Shown piece by piece: positions 15,105 to 22,317 of a stretch of 64,000 nucleotides of DNA. Each line of letters starts with the position of its first letter. The first letter of the stretch is position 1. A program made the position numbers and the translations under genes. A model generated the notes under the pieces. It ran no database searches and was not told the origin of the DNA. It worked only from the letters and a program-made list of their open reading frames with translations. Origin of the DNA: Armatimonadota bacterium (lineage in GTDB: Bacteria > Armatimonadota > Fimbriimonadia > Fimbriimonadales > Fimbriimonadaceae); the NCBI GenBank assembly GCA_016125185.1, contig WGMG01000006.1, positions 930,001-994,000 of the forward strand, written 5' to 3'.

Positions 15105-16294
15105 ACCTGTCTTTCGACAACGTCGAGCTCCTACTCTTCATCGCCGCGCTGGTGGCGCTCCTTGCTAAGCGGCTACGTCTGCCATACACGGTCGGACTGG
15201 TCTTCGCCGGAAGCATTCTCGCCTCGATGGGCCTTCTTGAGGGCTACCCATTCACCAAGGACCTAATCTTCCGCGCCCTGCTTCCCCCGCTTATCTTTGA
15301 GGCCGCCTTCTTCATTCGTTGGTCCGACCTCCGAAAGAACTTTGCTCCGGTGTTGACCCTAGCCACCGTCGGCGTGATCGTGTCGGGCGGAGTCGTCGCC
15401 TCGGCGATGGCCTTGCTGGGAGGCTGGCCGTGGCCGGTTGCGTTTGTTTTCGGATCCCTCATCGCTGCGACCGACCCGGTGTCGGTCATCGCCATGTTCA
15501 AGGAACTCAAAGTCGAGGGCCGCCTGCGCCTCTTGGTCGAATCCGAAAGTCTGTTCAACGACGGCGCCGCCGCCGTAGTTTTCACCCTCGCTGTCCTAGT
15601 CGCCACTGGCACGACCCTCACCCCTAGCCTTGCCGTGAAATCTCTCCTGCAAGAGGTTGGCGGCGGAATCCTTTGCGGCGGACTCGTCGCCGGAGCATCG
15701 CTGTTCCTCGCCGGTCGAACTGACGAACACCTGATCGAACTCAGCTTCACCACCGTTTCGGCTTTCGGCTCATTTGTCTTGGCCGAGCATTTCCACTGCT
15801 CGGGCGTGTTGGCTGTCCTCGTTTCTGGCCTCATGATCGGCAATCTGGGGAGCATCGGCTCGATCACCGACGCCGGACGAGAAGCCGTCGGAGCCTTTTG
15901 GGAGTTCGCCGCCTTCGTGGCCAACTCGATCGTCTTCCTCCTGATAGGGGTGAGGGAACACGCCCTCGGTTCCGATCTCCTCGGCCATGCCGGTCTCATT
16001 GGCCTTGGCATCGGCGCGTCGCTCATCGGTCGCGCCATCTCCGTCTACGGTGTTTCTGCCCTCTTCGGAAGGTCCAAGCATCGAATCTCCGGCATGCACC
16101 AGCATGTGCTGGTGTGGGGCGGCTTGCGCGGCGCACTCTCGCTGGCGCTCGCCATCGGCCTGCCCGAAACCTTCCCCTTGCGGGAAGAAGTGGCGGCGGT
16201 TGCGTTTGGCGTCGTGGCGTTCTCCGTTGTCGTTCAGGGAATCACGATGCCGTTCCTGATCCGGCGTGTCCCGCCCGAACCCGCCGAAACCTAA
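15101..16294 (+). CDS. CPA1/NhaP-type Na+(K+)/H+ antiporter
   Basis: 397 residues with 11-12 hydrophobic segments. Ion-site motifs of CPA1 antiporters are present: ATDPV (123-127) with Asp125 and ESLFNDG (149-155) with the Asn153-Asp154 pair. An arginine-containing WGGLRGALSLALAIGLP block sits near residue 340. It exchanges a monovalent cation for protons across the inner membrane. It lacks the long cytoplasmic C-terminal domain of some members. GTG start, overlapping the DUF389 gene as GTGA, so the two are translationally coupled and probably work together in pH or salt homeostasis. Confidence 0.9.
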   Translation: MNLSFDNVELLLFIAALVALLAKRLRLPYTVGLVFAGSILASMGLLEGYPFTKDLIFRALLPPLIFEAAFFIRWSDLRKNFAPVLTLATVGVIVSGGVVASAMALLGGWPWPVAFVFGSLIAATDPVSVIAMFKELKVEGRLRLLVESESLFNDGAAAVVFTLAVLVATGTTLTPSLAVKSLLQEVGGGILCGGLVAGASLFLAGRTDEHLIELSFTTVSAFGSFVLAEHFHCSGVLAVLVSGLMIGNLGSIGSITDAGREAVGAFWEFAAFVANSIVFLLIGVREHALGSDLLGHAGLIGLGIGASLIGRAISVYGVSALFGRSKHRISGMHQHVLVWGGLRGALSLALAIGLPETFPLREEVAAVAFGVVAFSVVVQGITMPFLIRRVPPEPAET

Positions 16295-16326
16295 GCGGCC
16301 AGATTCGCGTACCCCGGAATAGAAGC

Positions 16327-16845
16327 ATGCGATATCAGATGCGCCAGAAGCTGTTCTCGTGGGGCGACGATTTCGTTATCCGCGACGAATACGGGCAGGA
16401 CCGATTCTTCGTTGATGGACGAGTGTTTTCCATCGGGAAGCAGCTCTCGTTTCAAACCATGAACCGGCAGGAGCTAGCGTTCATCCGGCAAGAGCTGCTC
16501 AGTTGGGGCCCAAAGTACGACATCTTCCGCAACGGACAACACTTCGCAACCGTGACGAAAAAGCTCTTCACGTTCCTCCACTGCACCTTCTTCATTGACG
16601 TTCCCGGGCCGGACGATCTCGTAGCGGAAGGGAACTTCACTGACCACGAATACCGCTTCATTCGCCAAGGTCGCGTAGTCGCCGGAGTCTCGAAAAGCTG
16701 GTTCTCGTGGACCGACAGCTACGGCGTCGACATCGCTCCCGGCGAAGACGACGTGCTCATCCTCGCGTGTACTGTCGTGATCGACATGGCCTGTCACCCT
16801 GACGGCGAAGACCGCTCTCTTCTCGGCTCGATTCTGGGGTCCTAA
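16327..16845 (+). CDS. LURP-one-related (DUF567, tubby-like fold) protein
   Basis: 172 residues. The opening MRYQMRQKLFSWGDDFVIRDEYGQDRFFVDG, followed by repeated short strands and FIRQGRVVAGVSKSWFSWTDSYGVDI, is characteristic of the LURP-one family, a 12-stranded barrel around a central helix related to tubby and scramblase domains. The helix is likely the closing DVLILACTVVIDMACHP. No export signal. The molecular role in bacteria is unknown. It starts 32 bases after the antiporter stop and ends in a strong hairpin. The start ATG at 16327 is the first in the family-like frame. Confidence 0.87.
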   Translation: MRYQMRQKLFSWGDDFVIRDEYGQDRFFVDGRVFSIGKQLSFQTMNRQELAFIRQELLSWGPKYDIFRNGQHFATVTKKLFTFLHCTFFIDVPGPDDLVAEGNFTDHEYRFIRQGRVVAGVSKSWFSWTDSYGVDIAPGEDDVLILACTVVIDMACHPDGEDRSLLGSILGS

Positions 16846-16875
16846 AAGCGTCGCCAGGCGACGAACAATGCTTTT
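16844..16875 (+). terminator. Intrinsic terminator after the LURP-one gene
   Basis: CGTCGCC (16849-16855) and GGCGACG (16857-16863) form a perfect stem; AAAAGC before it and GCTTTT after it (16870-16875) add an outer A/T-rich arm and a T-run. It overlaps the stop codon. Confidence 0.6.
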
Positions 16876-16919
16876 CCGCGCAGTCATACTTTTTGAGATT
16901 TGTGCGGCTCCACGAGCCC

Positions 16920-17130
16920 TTGAACATAAGTCATGAAGAATAACTACGCTACTCCACGGGGGGAGTCGCTGAGCGAAGCGAAGCGGTGGGGAGGAGGCAG
17001 ACGACCAAACGGTGCAAATCTAGTCTCTGGAATATTGACTCCCTTACCCAGCAAATAAATATGAGATAGGGAGTTGGCACGGATGAGCTTCTCTGGGCGT
17101 AGCTGAGCGATGCCCATCCGTGTCTTAAGC
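16920..17130 (+). repeat. Dispersed two-hairpin noncoding repeat, copy A
   Basis: A block of about 210 bases, also seen at 20883-21110. It begins TTGAACATAAGTC, then 28 bases from its start comes GCTACTCC followed by GGGGGGAGTCG. Hairpin 1 is CGCT-GAGCGAAGCGA-AGCG (16967-16985), then GGTGGGGAGGAG-CAG-ACCAA. A less conserved middle follows. Hairpin 2 has arms CACGGATG (17078-17085) and CATCCGTG (17115-17122). No reading frame. It fills most of the gap 16846-17155 between convergent genes. The stems differ from copy B but remain complementary. Confidence 0.7.
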
Positions 17131-17155
17131 AGTCAATCCAGTTGTAAGGTAACCA

Positions 17156-20100
17156 CTAATTCCCGATCTTGCTCTTGTCCGGATTCGGCGGTCGGTGGAG
17201 AATCGGCCGCTGGTACTTAGCCAGCGCCTTATTGATCTCCTCGATCGCCTTTTCTAGCTGAGCATCTTTTCCTTGCCGCCACAGGTATGGATCGAGTTCG
17301 ACGTCGAAATCAGGATCGACGCCGTGACCTTCCACGTCCCAACGATTCTCCGCCACGTTGTAGAATGCGCAGTTCGGCGAGTTGATCTCGCCCCCATCGA
17401 CGGTGGGGAAGCCAAACGCCGCGACAAGGCCGCCCCAGGTGCGTTTGCCAACCAAGGGACCGATCTTCTTATGCTTGAACAGCCACGGGAACATGTCGCC
17501 GCCCGAGCCAGAGAACTGGTTGGCGAGCATGACCTTGGGGCCGTAGATCGTCGATCCTGGCGTCGGCCAGTCCTTGCCGTCTCGGGGTGTGAATGCGCCG
17601 TCCAACTCTTTCGCCATCTCATAGACCAGGTAGTCGGCGATGAGTCCACCGTGGTTGAACCGCTCGTCCACGACGATTCCGTCCTTGTCCGATTGAGCGT
17701 AGTAGTAGCGGATGAACGAGGTCCAACCGCCGCTGCCCGTATCCGGCACGTGGACGTAACCAGCCCGGCCCTTGGTCATCTTCTCAACGTATCGCCGGTT
17801 GTCTTCTTCCCAGGCTCGGCTTCGGAGCGCGAATTCGCTTGCCACCGGGACAACCGTCACCTCGCGCGATCCATCCCCGTTCGGGTTGGGCCCGATCTTG
17901 ACCTTCACTTGCTTTCCGGCCTTGCCCTCCAGCATTTCGTAGATGTCGTTCGAATCCTGCAGATCCTTGCCATCGATGGCCAGCACATATTCACCCGCCT
18001 TTGCGTTGACGCCCGGCTGGGCCAGCGGCGCATATAGGCCCGGGTTCCATCGCTCGCCGTCGTAGACGCGTTTGATGCGGTACTTGCCGTCTTCAAACAC
18101 AAAGTCGGCGCCCAAGAGGCCGCCGGGGGTGCCAGAAACGCCAGGAATGTCACCGCCGCGGGCCCACATATGGCCGATGGAGATTTCGCCGAGCATATCT
18201 GTGAACAGGTAGTTCAAGTCGGCTCTCGAAGCCACGTTTTCAACGAACGGAGCATAGCGCGCTCGCATCTGCTCCGCGTTGATTCCATGCAGGTTCGCCG
18301 CATAAAACAGGATCGGCTCGTTCGTCCATATCTCATTGAAGATCGATTTCCATTCAGCCTTCGGATCGATTTTCACTTTCATGTCGTCGAGGTCCAAGGT
18401 TCCTGCGCCAGGCTGCATCGGAGCTGCCGTGCTGACGATTGATGCGCCGCCGAGCCCCATGACCAGTGCTTTCGAACCGTCTGGGGTCGTTGTCATCGTT
18501 CGACCTGACCCAAATGGGGTTGCCTTGCGGTCCGCAAACGACCACTTGGTGATCGTAGAGATCGGACTTCCTGCCTGTGGATTCACATGCGGCGGCGTGG
18601 CCAAGGCAAAGAACGAACCGGCCGGTCCTGGTTCTAAGCCTTGGTACTCCATCGTCGGCATCGGGAGCGAGATGATTCGCCGCTCAATGTTGTCGAGATC
18701 GATGGTGAACTCCGGTTTGGCTGGCTTTTCATCTTTCTTATCCCCGTCGGCGGGTGGCGGGGGAGTCTTCACGACCTCCTCGTCGCTCTCAGGCTGAAGC
18801 GGGTTCGGCAGGTCGTTGCGGAGCACCACGCAGTACATCGAGCTCAGAAGCACTGGGCTGGTCATGCTTGACATGTCCAGCCAACTGGTTCCCGGACCCG
18901 CGTTCGTACTGGCAAAGAAGTACAAATGCTTGCCGTCTCGGTCGAAAATCGGGCTCTTTGCCATGCTGAGGCCGTCTGTAATCTGCGTCTTCTTGCCCGA
19001 ATCGAGACTGAAAACAAACACCGCTTGCATGTGGCTATCGAGGTCTCGCGCCCAGGTGATCCACTTGGAATCGGGCGACCATCGGGCGACCAAATTCACA
19101 TTCGGGTCGGTATATGTCGTCTGGTCGACGAACGTGCTCTTTCCAGATTCGACATCTAGAATCCAGAGCTTGTTGCGGTTGTCGTAATAGGCGATCTTCT
19201 TCGAATCCGGCGACCAGTACGAAGCGCCCGATCCGTAGTAATAAGCCGGCGAATCGCCGAGGTCCACGAGTTTGACCTTTTCCGTTGCCGCATCGTAGAA
19301 CGCCATCTGCTGGTGGCCGCTCTCATCTGAGATGTAGGAAATCGTCTTGCCGTCCGGCGACCAGGCTGGATCTCGGCGATGAACGCCCTGCTTATCGTCA
19401 ATCTGGTGGATGTCGCCCTTGCTCGCCGGAACCGTCATCACCCATCCGCGGGCGGCCAACACCGCCCGCTTGCCACTGGGCGAGATGCTTCCGCCCGTCA
19501 TGTCGCCACGAAGGTCCTTAAATTGAGACCGAACCTCGGGGAAGTCGCCTCGAATGTTGATGTTCAGCCGTGTGGTCTGCTTCGTCTTCAAGTCGAAAAG
19601 GTTCAGCGAGCCGAGCTTTTCGTAGACGATCGCGCCGGGACCGGCCGAGGCGGACTTGATATCGAAGCCCTCGCCCGGAATCTCATCCGTGACGCGTTTG
19701 CTCTTGAGATCGAAACTGCTGAGGCCCACCGGGCCCTTTGGATCGGTCAGGAAGTACACCTTATCGCCAATCCACATCGGCTGGAAGTCGTTCCACCCCT
19801 TGCGCGGAATCTCATACACTTTCGAGTCCGACATTTGGCCGATCCAAATCGAGTATGCCTGGCCGCCTCGGTATCGCTTCCAGGCGTCTTGCCACTTGAA
19901 GCCCGGAACGTAGGCCAGTTGCTTGCCGTCTTCCGAGAACGACGCCATCGTCCCCATCGGGAACGGGAGCATTTGGGGCACGCCGCCGTCCTTCGAGATG
20001 GTGAAAAGCTGAGGAGCATCGGTGTTCGAAAGCATGTTCGAAGCAAAGATGATTGATTTGCCGTCCGGTGTCCAGCCTTGAACTTGCTCGCCGCCTGGAT

Positions 20101-20413
20101 GATAGGTCAGTCGTTTGGGCACTCCGCCCTCGACCGGGACCGTGAAGACGTCGGTGTTGCCGTTGTACTGGCCCGTAAACGCGATGGTCGAGCCATCCGG
20201 CGAGAAGTATGGGTAGGTTTCGATACCTGGAGCGCTCGTAAGCCGTTTGGCGTCGCCGCCAGTTCGTGGCACCGACCACAGGTCGCCCGCAAAGCTGAAC
20301 ACGATGGTTGTCGCATTCATCGTCGGGTGTTGCATCAAGAGTGGGTTGGGTCCCGGGTCAAACGCCGATTGCCGACCTGCCGCCAAAAGGGCGAAGAAGG
20401 GAAGTGGAGTCAT
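17156..20413 (-). CDS. Tricorn-type S41 serine protease, exported
   Basis: 1085 residues in the layout of tricorn proteases. The signal peptide (about 1-17) is followed by a beta-propeller of PD40-like repeats (FSPDGSTIAFTG, WTPDGKSIIFAS, WSPDGKTISYIS, WSPDSKKIAYYD). A second propeller comes next, then an acidic lysine/proline linker near 545-560, a PDZ domain (about 850-920) and an S41 protease core. The histidine of the GHMWARGGD segment, Ser970 in NQFSGSGGDMFPW and Glu1028 in VEGHGVDPD fit the catalytic set. The residue after the serine is Gly971, where archaeal tricorn has an aspartate that sets specificity for basic residues, so cleavage preference may differ. These enzymes degrade oligopeptides. 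Divergent from the ArsR gene. Confidence 0.88.
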   Translation of the reverse strand: MTPLPFFALLAAGRQSAFDPGPNPLLMQHPTMNATTIVFSFAGDLWSVPRTGGDAKRLTSAPGIETYPYFSPDGSTIAFTGQYNGNTDVFTVPVEGGVPKRLTYHPGGEQVQGWTPDGKSIIFASNMLSNTDAPQLFTISKDGGVPQMLPFPMGTMASFSEDGKQLAYVPGFKWQDAWKRYRGGQAYSIWIGQMSDSKVYEIPRKGWNDFQPMWIGDKVYFLTDPKGPVGLSSFDLKSKRVTDEIPGEGFDIKSASAGPGAIVYEKLGSLNLFDLKTKQTTRLNINIRGDFPEVRSQFKDLRGDMTGGSISPSGKRAVLAARGWVMTVPASKGDIHQIDDKQGVHRRDPAWSPDGKTISYISDESGHQQMAFYDAATEKVKLVDLGDSPAYYYGSGASYWSPDSKKIAYYDNRNKLWILDVESGKSTFVDQTTYTDPNVNLVARWSPDSKWITWARDLDSHMQAVFVFSLDSGKKTQITDGLSMAKSPIFDRDGKHLYFFASTNAGPGTSWLDMSSMTSPVLLSSMYCVVLRNDLPNPLQPESDEEVVKTPPPPADGDKKDEKPAKPEFTIDLDNIERRIISLPMPTMEYQGLEPGPAGSFFALATPPHVNPQAGSPISTITKWSFADRKATPFGSGRTMTTTPDGSKALVMGLGGASIVSTAAPMQPGAGTLDLDDMKVKIDPKAEWKSIFNEIWTNEPILFYAANLHGINAEQMRARYAPFVENVASRADLNYLFTDMLGEISIGHMWARGGDIPGVSGTPGGLLGADFVFEDGKYRIKRVYDGERWNPGLYAPLAQPGVNAKAGEYVLAIDGKDLQDSNDIYEMLEGKAGKQVKVKIGPNPNGDGSREVTVVPVASEFALRSRAWEEDNRRYVEKMTKGRAGYVHVPDTGSGGWTSFIRYYYAQSDKDGIVVDERFNHGGLIADYLVYEMAKELDGAFTPRDGKDWPTPGSTIYGPKVMLANQFSGSGGDMFPWLFKHKKIGPLVGKRTWGGLVAAFGFPTVDGGEINSPNCAFYNVAENRWDVEGHGVDPDFDVELDPYLWRQGKDAQLEKAIEEINKALAKYQRPILHRPPNPDKSKIGN

Positions 20414-20496
20414 TAAAGCCTTTTTACCCGAGCCCCCTCGGATCGGTTGCGTGGTGAAATATCACTTCTTCGCTCCCTAACGAAACTTAGGAATAC

Positions 20497-20508
20497 AACC
20501 AAGTGGTT
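20497..20508. promoter_or_regulatory. Palindrome AACCA-AG-TGGTT before the ArsR gene
   Basis: A perfect 5-base inverted repeat with a two-base centre in the 112-base region between the protease and ArsR genes, 17 bases before the ATG at 20526. Its place fits autoregulation by the ArsR-type protein, but its short arms could arise by chance. Confidence 0.4.
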
Positions 20509-20525
20509 AAATAAGAATAGGAACA

Positions 20526-20870
20526 ATGGCCACTGATACTCTGAGCACCGTCTTTTCCGCCCTCGCCGACCCGACCCGTCGCTCGATTCTGGAGCAGTTG
20601 ACCCACGGGCCGTTGGCCATGGGCGAAATCGCGAAGAAATTCTCGATCAGCGGTCCGGCGATCACGAAGCACCTGAAGGTCTTGGAGCGAGCGGGACTGA
20701 TCCGTGCGGATAAGCAGGCTCAACTGCGCCCACGAACGCTGGACGCCACCAGATTGAAGGAGGCACAGGAGTATATTGAGTCGTACCGAAAGTTCTGGGA
20801 CGAGAGCTTCGACCGCCTCGACCAGTTCCTCATCGAGCTTCAGGCGCAAGAAAAGAAAAACAACCCATAA
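20526..20870 (+). CDS. ArsR-family transcriptional regulator
   Basis: 114-residue winged-helix protein. The start MATDTLSTVFSALADPTRRSILEQLTHGPLAMGEIAKKF and the recognition-helix region SISGPAITKHLKVLERAGLI are typical of ArsR-type repressors. The C-terminus (YIESYRKFWDESFDRLDQFLIELQ) is the dimer helix of the subgroup often encoded beside SRPBCC/AHSA1 genes, though none is adjacent here. No metal-binding cysteines are present, so it probably does not sense arsenic or other thiophilic metals. The nearest possible targets are itself and the divergent protease gene. GGAACA just before the ATG is a weak ribosome-binding site. Confidence 0.85.
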   Translation: MATDTLSTVFSALADPTRRSILEQLTHGPLAMGEIAKKFSISGPAITKHLKVLERAGLIRADKQAQLRPRTLDATRLKEAQEYIESYRKFWDESFDRLDQFLIELQAQEKKNNP

Positions 20871-20882
20871 CCTCCTGACACA

Positions 20883-21110
20883 TTGAACCTAAGTCTTGTG
20901 GACCAGCTCCGCTACTCCCTGGGGGGAGTCGGCAAGCGAAGCGAGCCGGTGGGGAGGAGACAGCCAACCAAAGAGTCCAAAAAGCTATTCGAAGAACCAT
21001 TGAATCATTTCCGGATACATGCGAGTCAAATGAATGCCAATCAGGGTGCCACGGATAGGCGCAACCGAGTCTTTGTGAACGCCAGTTGAACAGCGCGCCT
21101 ATCCGTGTAA
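20883..21110 (+). repeat. Dispersed two-hairpin noncoding repeat, copy B
   Basis: Second copy of the block at 16920-17130, in the same orientation. TTGAACCTAAGTC stands the same 28 bases before GCTACTCC-CT-GGGGGGAGTCG. Hairpin 1 is CGGC-AAGCGAAGCGA-GCCG (20930-20948), then GGTGGGGAGGAG-A-CAG-CC-A-ACCAA. Hairpin 2 is longer than in copy A: CACGGATAGGCGC (21050-21062) with GCGCCTATCCGTG (21095-21107), 13 perfect pairs. The two copies keep both hairpins while changing stem bases on both sides. It lies just downstream of the ArsR gene. Confidence 0.7.
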
Positions 21111-21270
21111 CTACGAACACTCCGTTTTTCGCCGCCTAAGGTCCGAAGGACCGTAGTTTCTAGCGAAGGCTGAGGGCCTGGTAACAGGGTCCAAAAATTC
21201 ATGCGGCCTGGAGGGCCGCGGCACCTTAACAAGACAATAACCGCCGACACCATCTGGGCGTCAAAACTAC
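21111..21270 (+). other. Intergenic region with short GC-rich hairpins
   Basis: Together with copy B it makes a 400-base gene-free stretch. GGTCC-GAA-GGACC near 21140-21152 and GCGGCC...GGCCGC near 21203-21218 are short hairpins. No clear -10 box is seen before the ATG at 21271, and no convincing reading frame is present. Confidence 0.45.
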
Positions 21271-22218
21271 ATGGGAAAGGTTCTGTCGTTTGCTTGGTTA
21301 TCGCTGGTTCTCGCCGCGACCTCGTTCGCTCAAGTCCGACCCGTCGTCTCCTCACTCGAATCCAAAGTTGCGCGAGCCGACGCGATTTGCGTTGGCACCA
21401 TCGAGAGCCTGAGCGAAGAACGGACCGAGTTCGGACAAGGCTACACGAATTTCACCATCACCGTAAAGGTGAGCCACGTTCTAAAGGGCAACCCAGAGTC
21501 GTCGATTAGCTTCGTTGGCTATACAACGGAAACGTATGCGAACCTGAAGCAGATTCAAGCCAAGGCGGCACCAGTTTGGGTAGCCCGAATTCTGCCTTAT
21601 GATCCTCAGTCCCATCCCGACCCTTCATGGGTTATTCACACCGATTGGAACGAACTGACGATGGACTACAAGGTTCTGTCGACCCAAGACGCGATCGTGA
21701 AGCGACTGAAAGAATACGTAGCCGCGAATCCCGCGCCGGTCAAAACAAAGTCCATCATGTCGTTCGTACCCATGTTCATCAGTCCGTCGAGAGGGATCGT
21801 TGACTTTATCCTCCCCGATTGTCCGGCGCTCGAATCCTTGGCCCATCGCATGATTGACGACCCAAAGACGTTTGTGCCCCCAGCCGACGAGCACGAAAAA
21901 CAGCGAAAGGGACTCGCCGCCTATGATCAGTCTTGCCAAACCTTTATGCGCTTCGAGGGCCTCAACTTACTCTCAGGATTCAAGTCCGACCAAAACATAA
22001 GACTCGTCCAGAAATACCTCAGCGACTCATCCGTGGTCATCACCTATCGCACACCCGACGAAAAGGTCTTGTGGTACATGCTTCGCTCCGCATCTTACCA
22101 AATTCTCACCAAGTGGGGAGTGAAAGTAGAGGTCCCGATCGACGAAGCCCCGATCGACTCCGTCAAGTCGACAGATGGTCTTATGATATTTAATAAATTA
22201 ATCATGAACATTCGATGA
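21271..22218 (+). CDS. Exported protein of unknown function
   Basis: 315 residues with a Sec signal peptide (MGKVLSFAWLSLVLAATSFAQ). The first half looks beta-rich: SKVARADAICVGTIESLSEERTEFG, then NFTITVKVSHVLKGNPESSISFVGYTT. This is the pattern of small beta domains in which a secreted protein reports 'ADAIVVGTV...VLKG', and similar text occurs in many unassigned exported proteins. The second half is mixed helix and strand. No catalytic residues can be named. The end of the gene (about 22185-22218) is markedly AT-rich. It precedes the GH3 gene by 99 bases on the same strand, but a structured gap separates them. Confidence 0.65.
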   Translation: MGKVLSFAWLSLVLAATSFAQVRPVVSSLESKVARADAICVGTIESLSEERTEFGQGYTNFTITVKVSHVLKGNPESSISFVGYTTETYANLKQIQAKAAPVWVARILPYDPQSHPDPSWVIHTDWNELTMDYKVLSTQDAIVKRLKEYVAANPAPVKTKSIMSFVPMFISPSRGIVDFILPDCPALESLAHRMIDDPKTFVPPADEHEKQRKGLAAYDQSCQTFMRFEGLNLLSGFKSDQNIRLVQKYLSDSSVVITYRTPDEKVLWYMLRSASYQILTKWGVKVEVPIDEAPIDSVKSTDGLMIFNKLIMNIR

Positions 22219-22252
22219 TTGCAGGTGAAATCATGCGAATCAGGGCAAAGAG

Positions 22253-22310
22253 GCCCTATTCCTGTGCCAAAACGTGCCATTTTTGAACCTGGCTTGGGGT
22301 GAAATAGGGC
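22253..22310 (+). promoter_or_regulatory. Long-range inverted repeat just before the GH3 gene
   Basis: GCCCTATT (22253-22260) and AATAGGGC (22303-22310) are perfectly complementary and enclose 42 bases; the right arm ends seven bases before the ATG at 22318. It could be a structured leader, an attenuator or an operator pair. No known riboswitch class is recognised. Confidence 0.35.
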
Positions 22311-22317
22311 TAGACCC

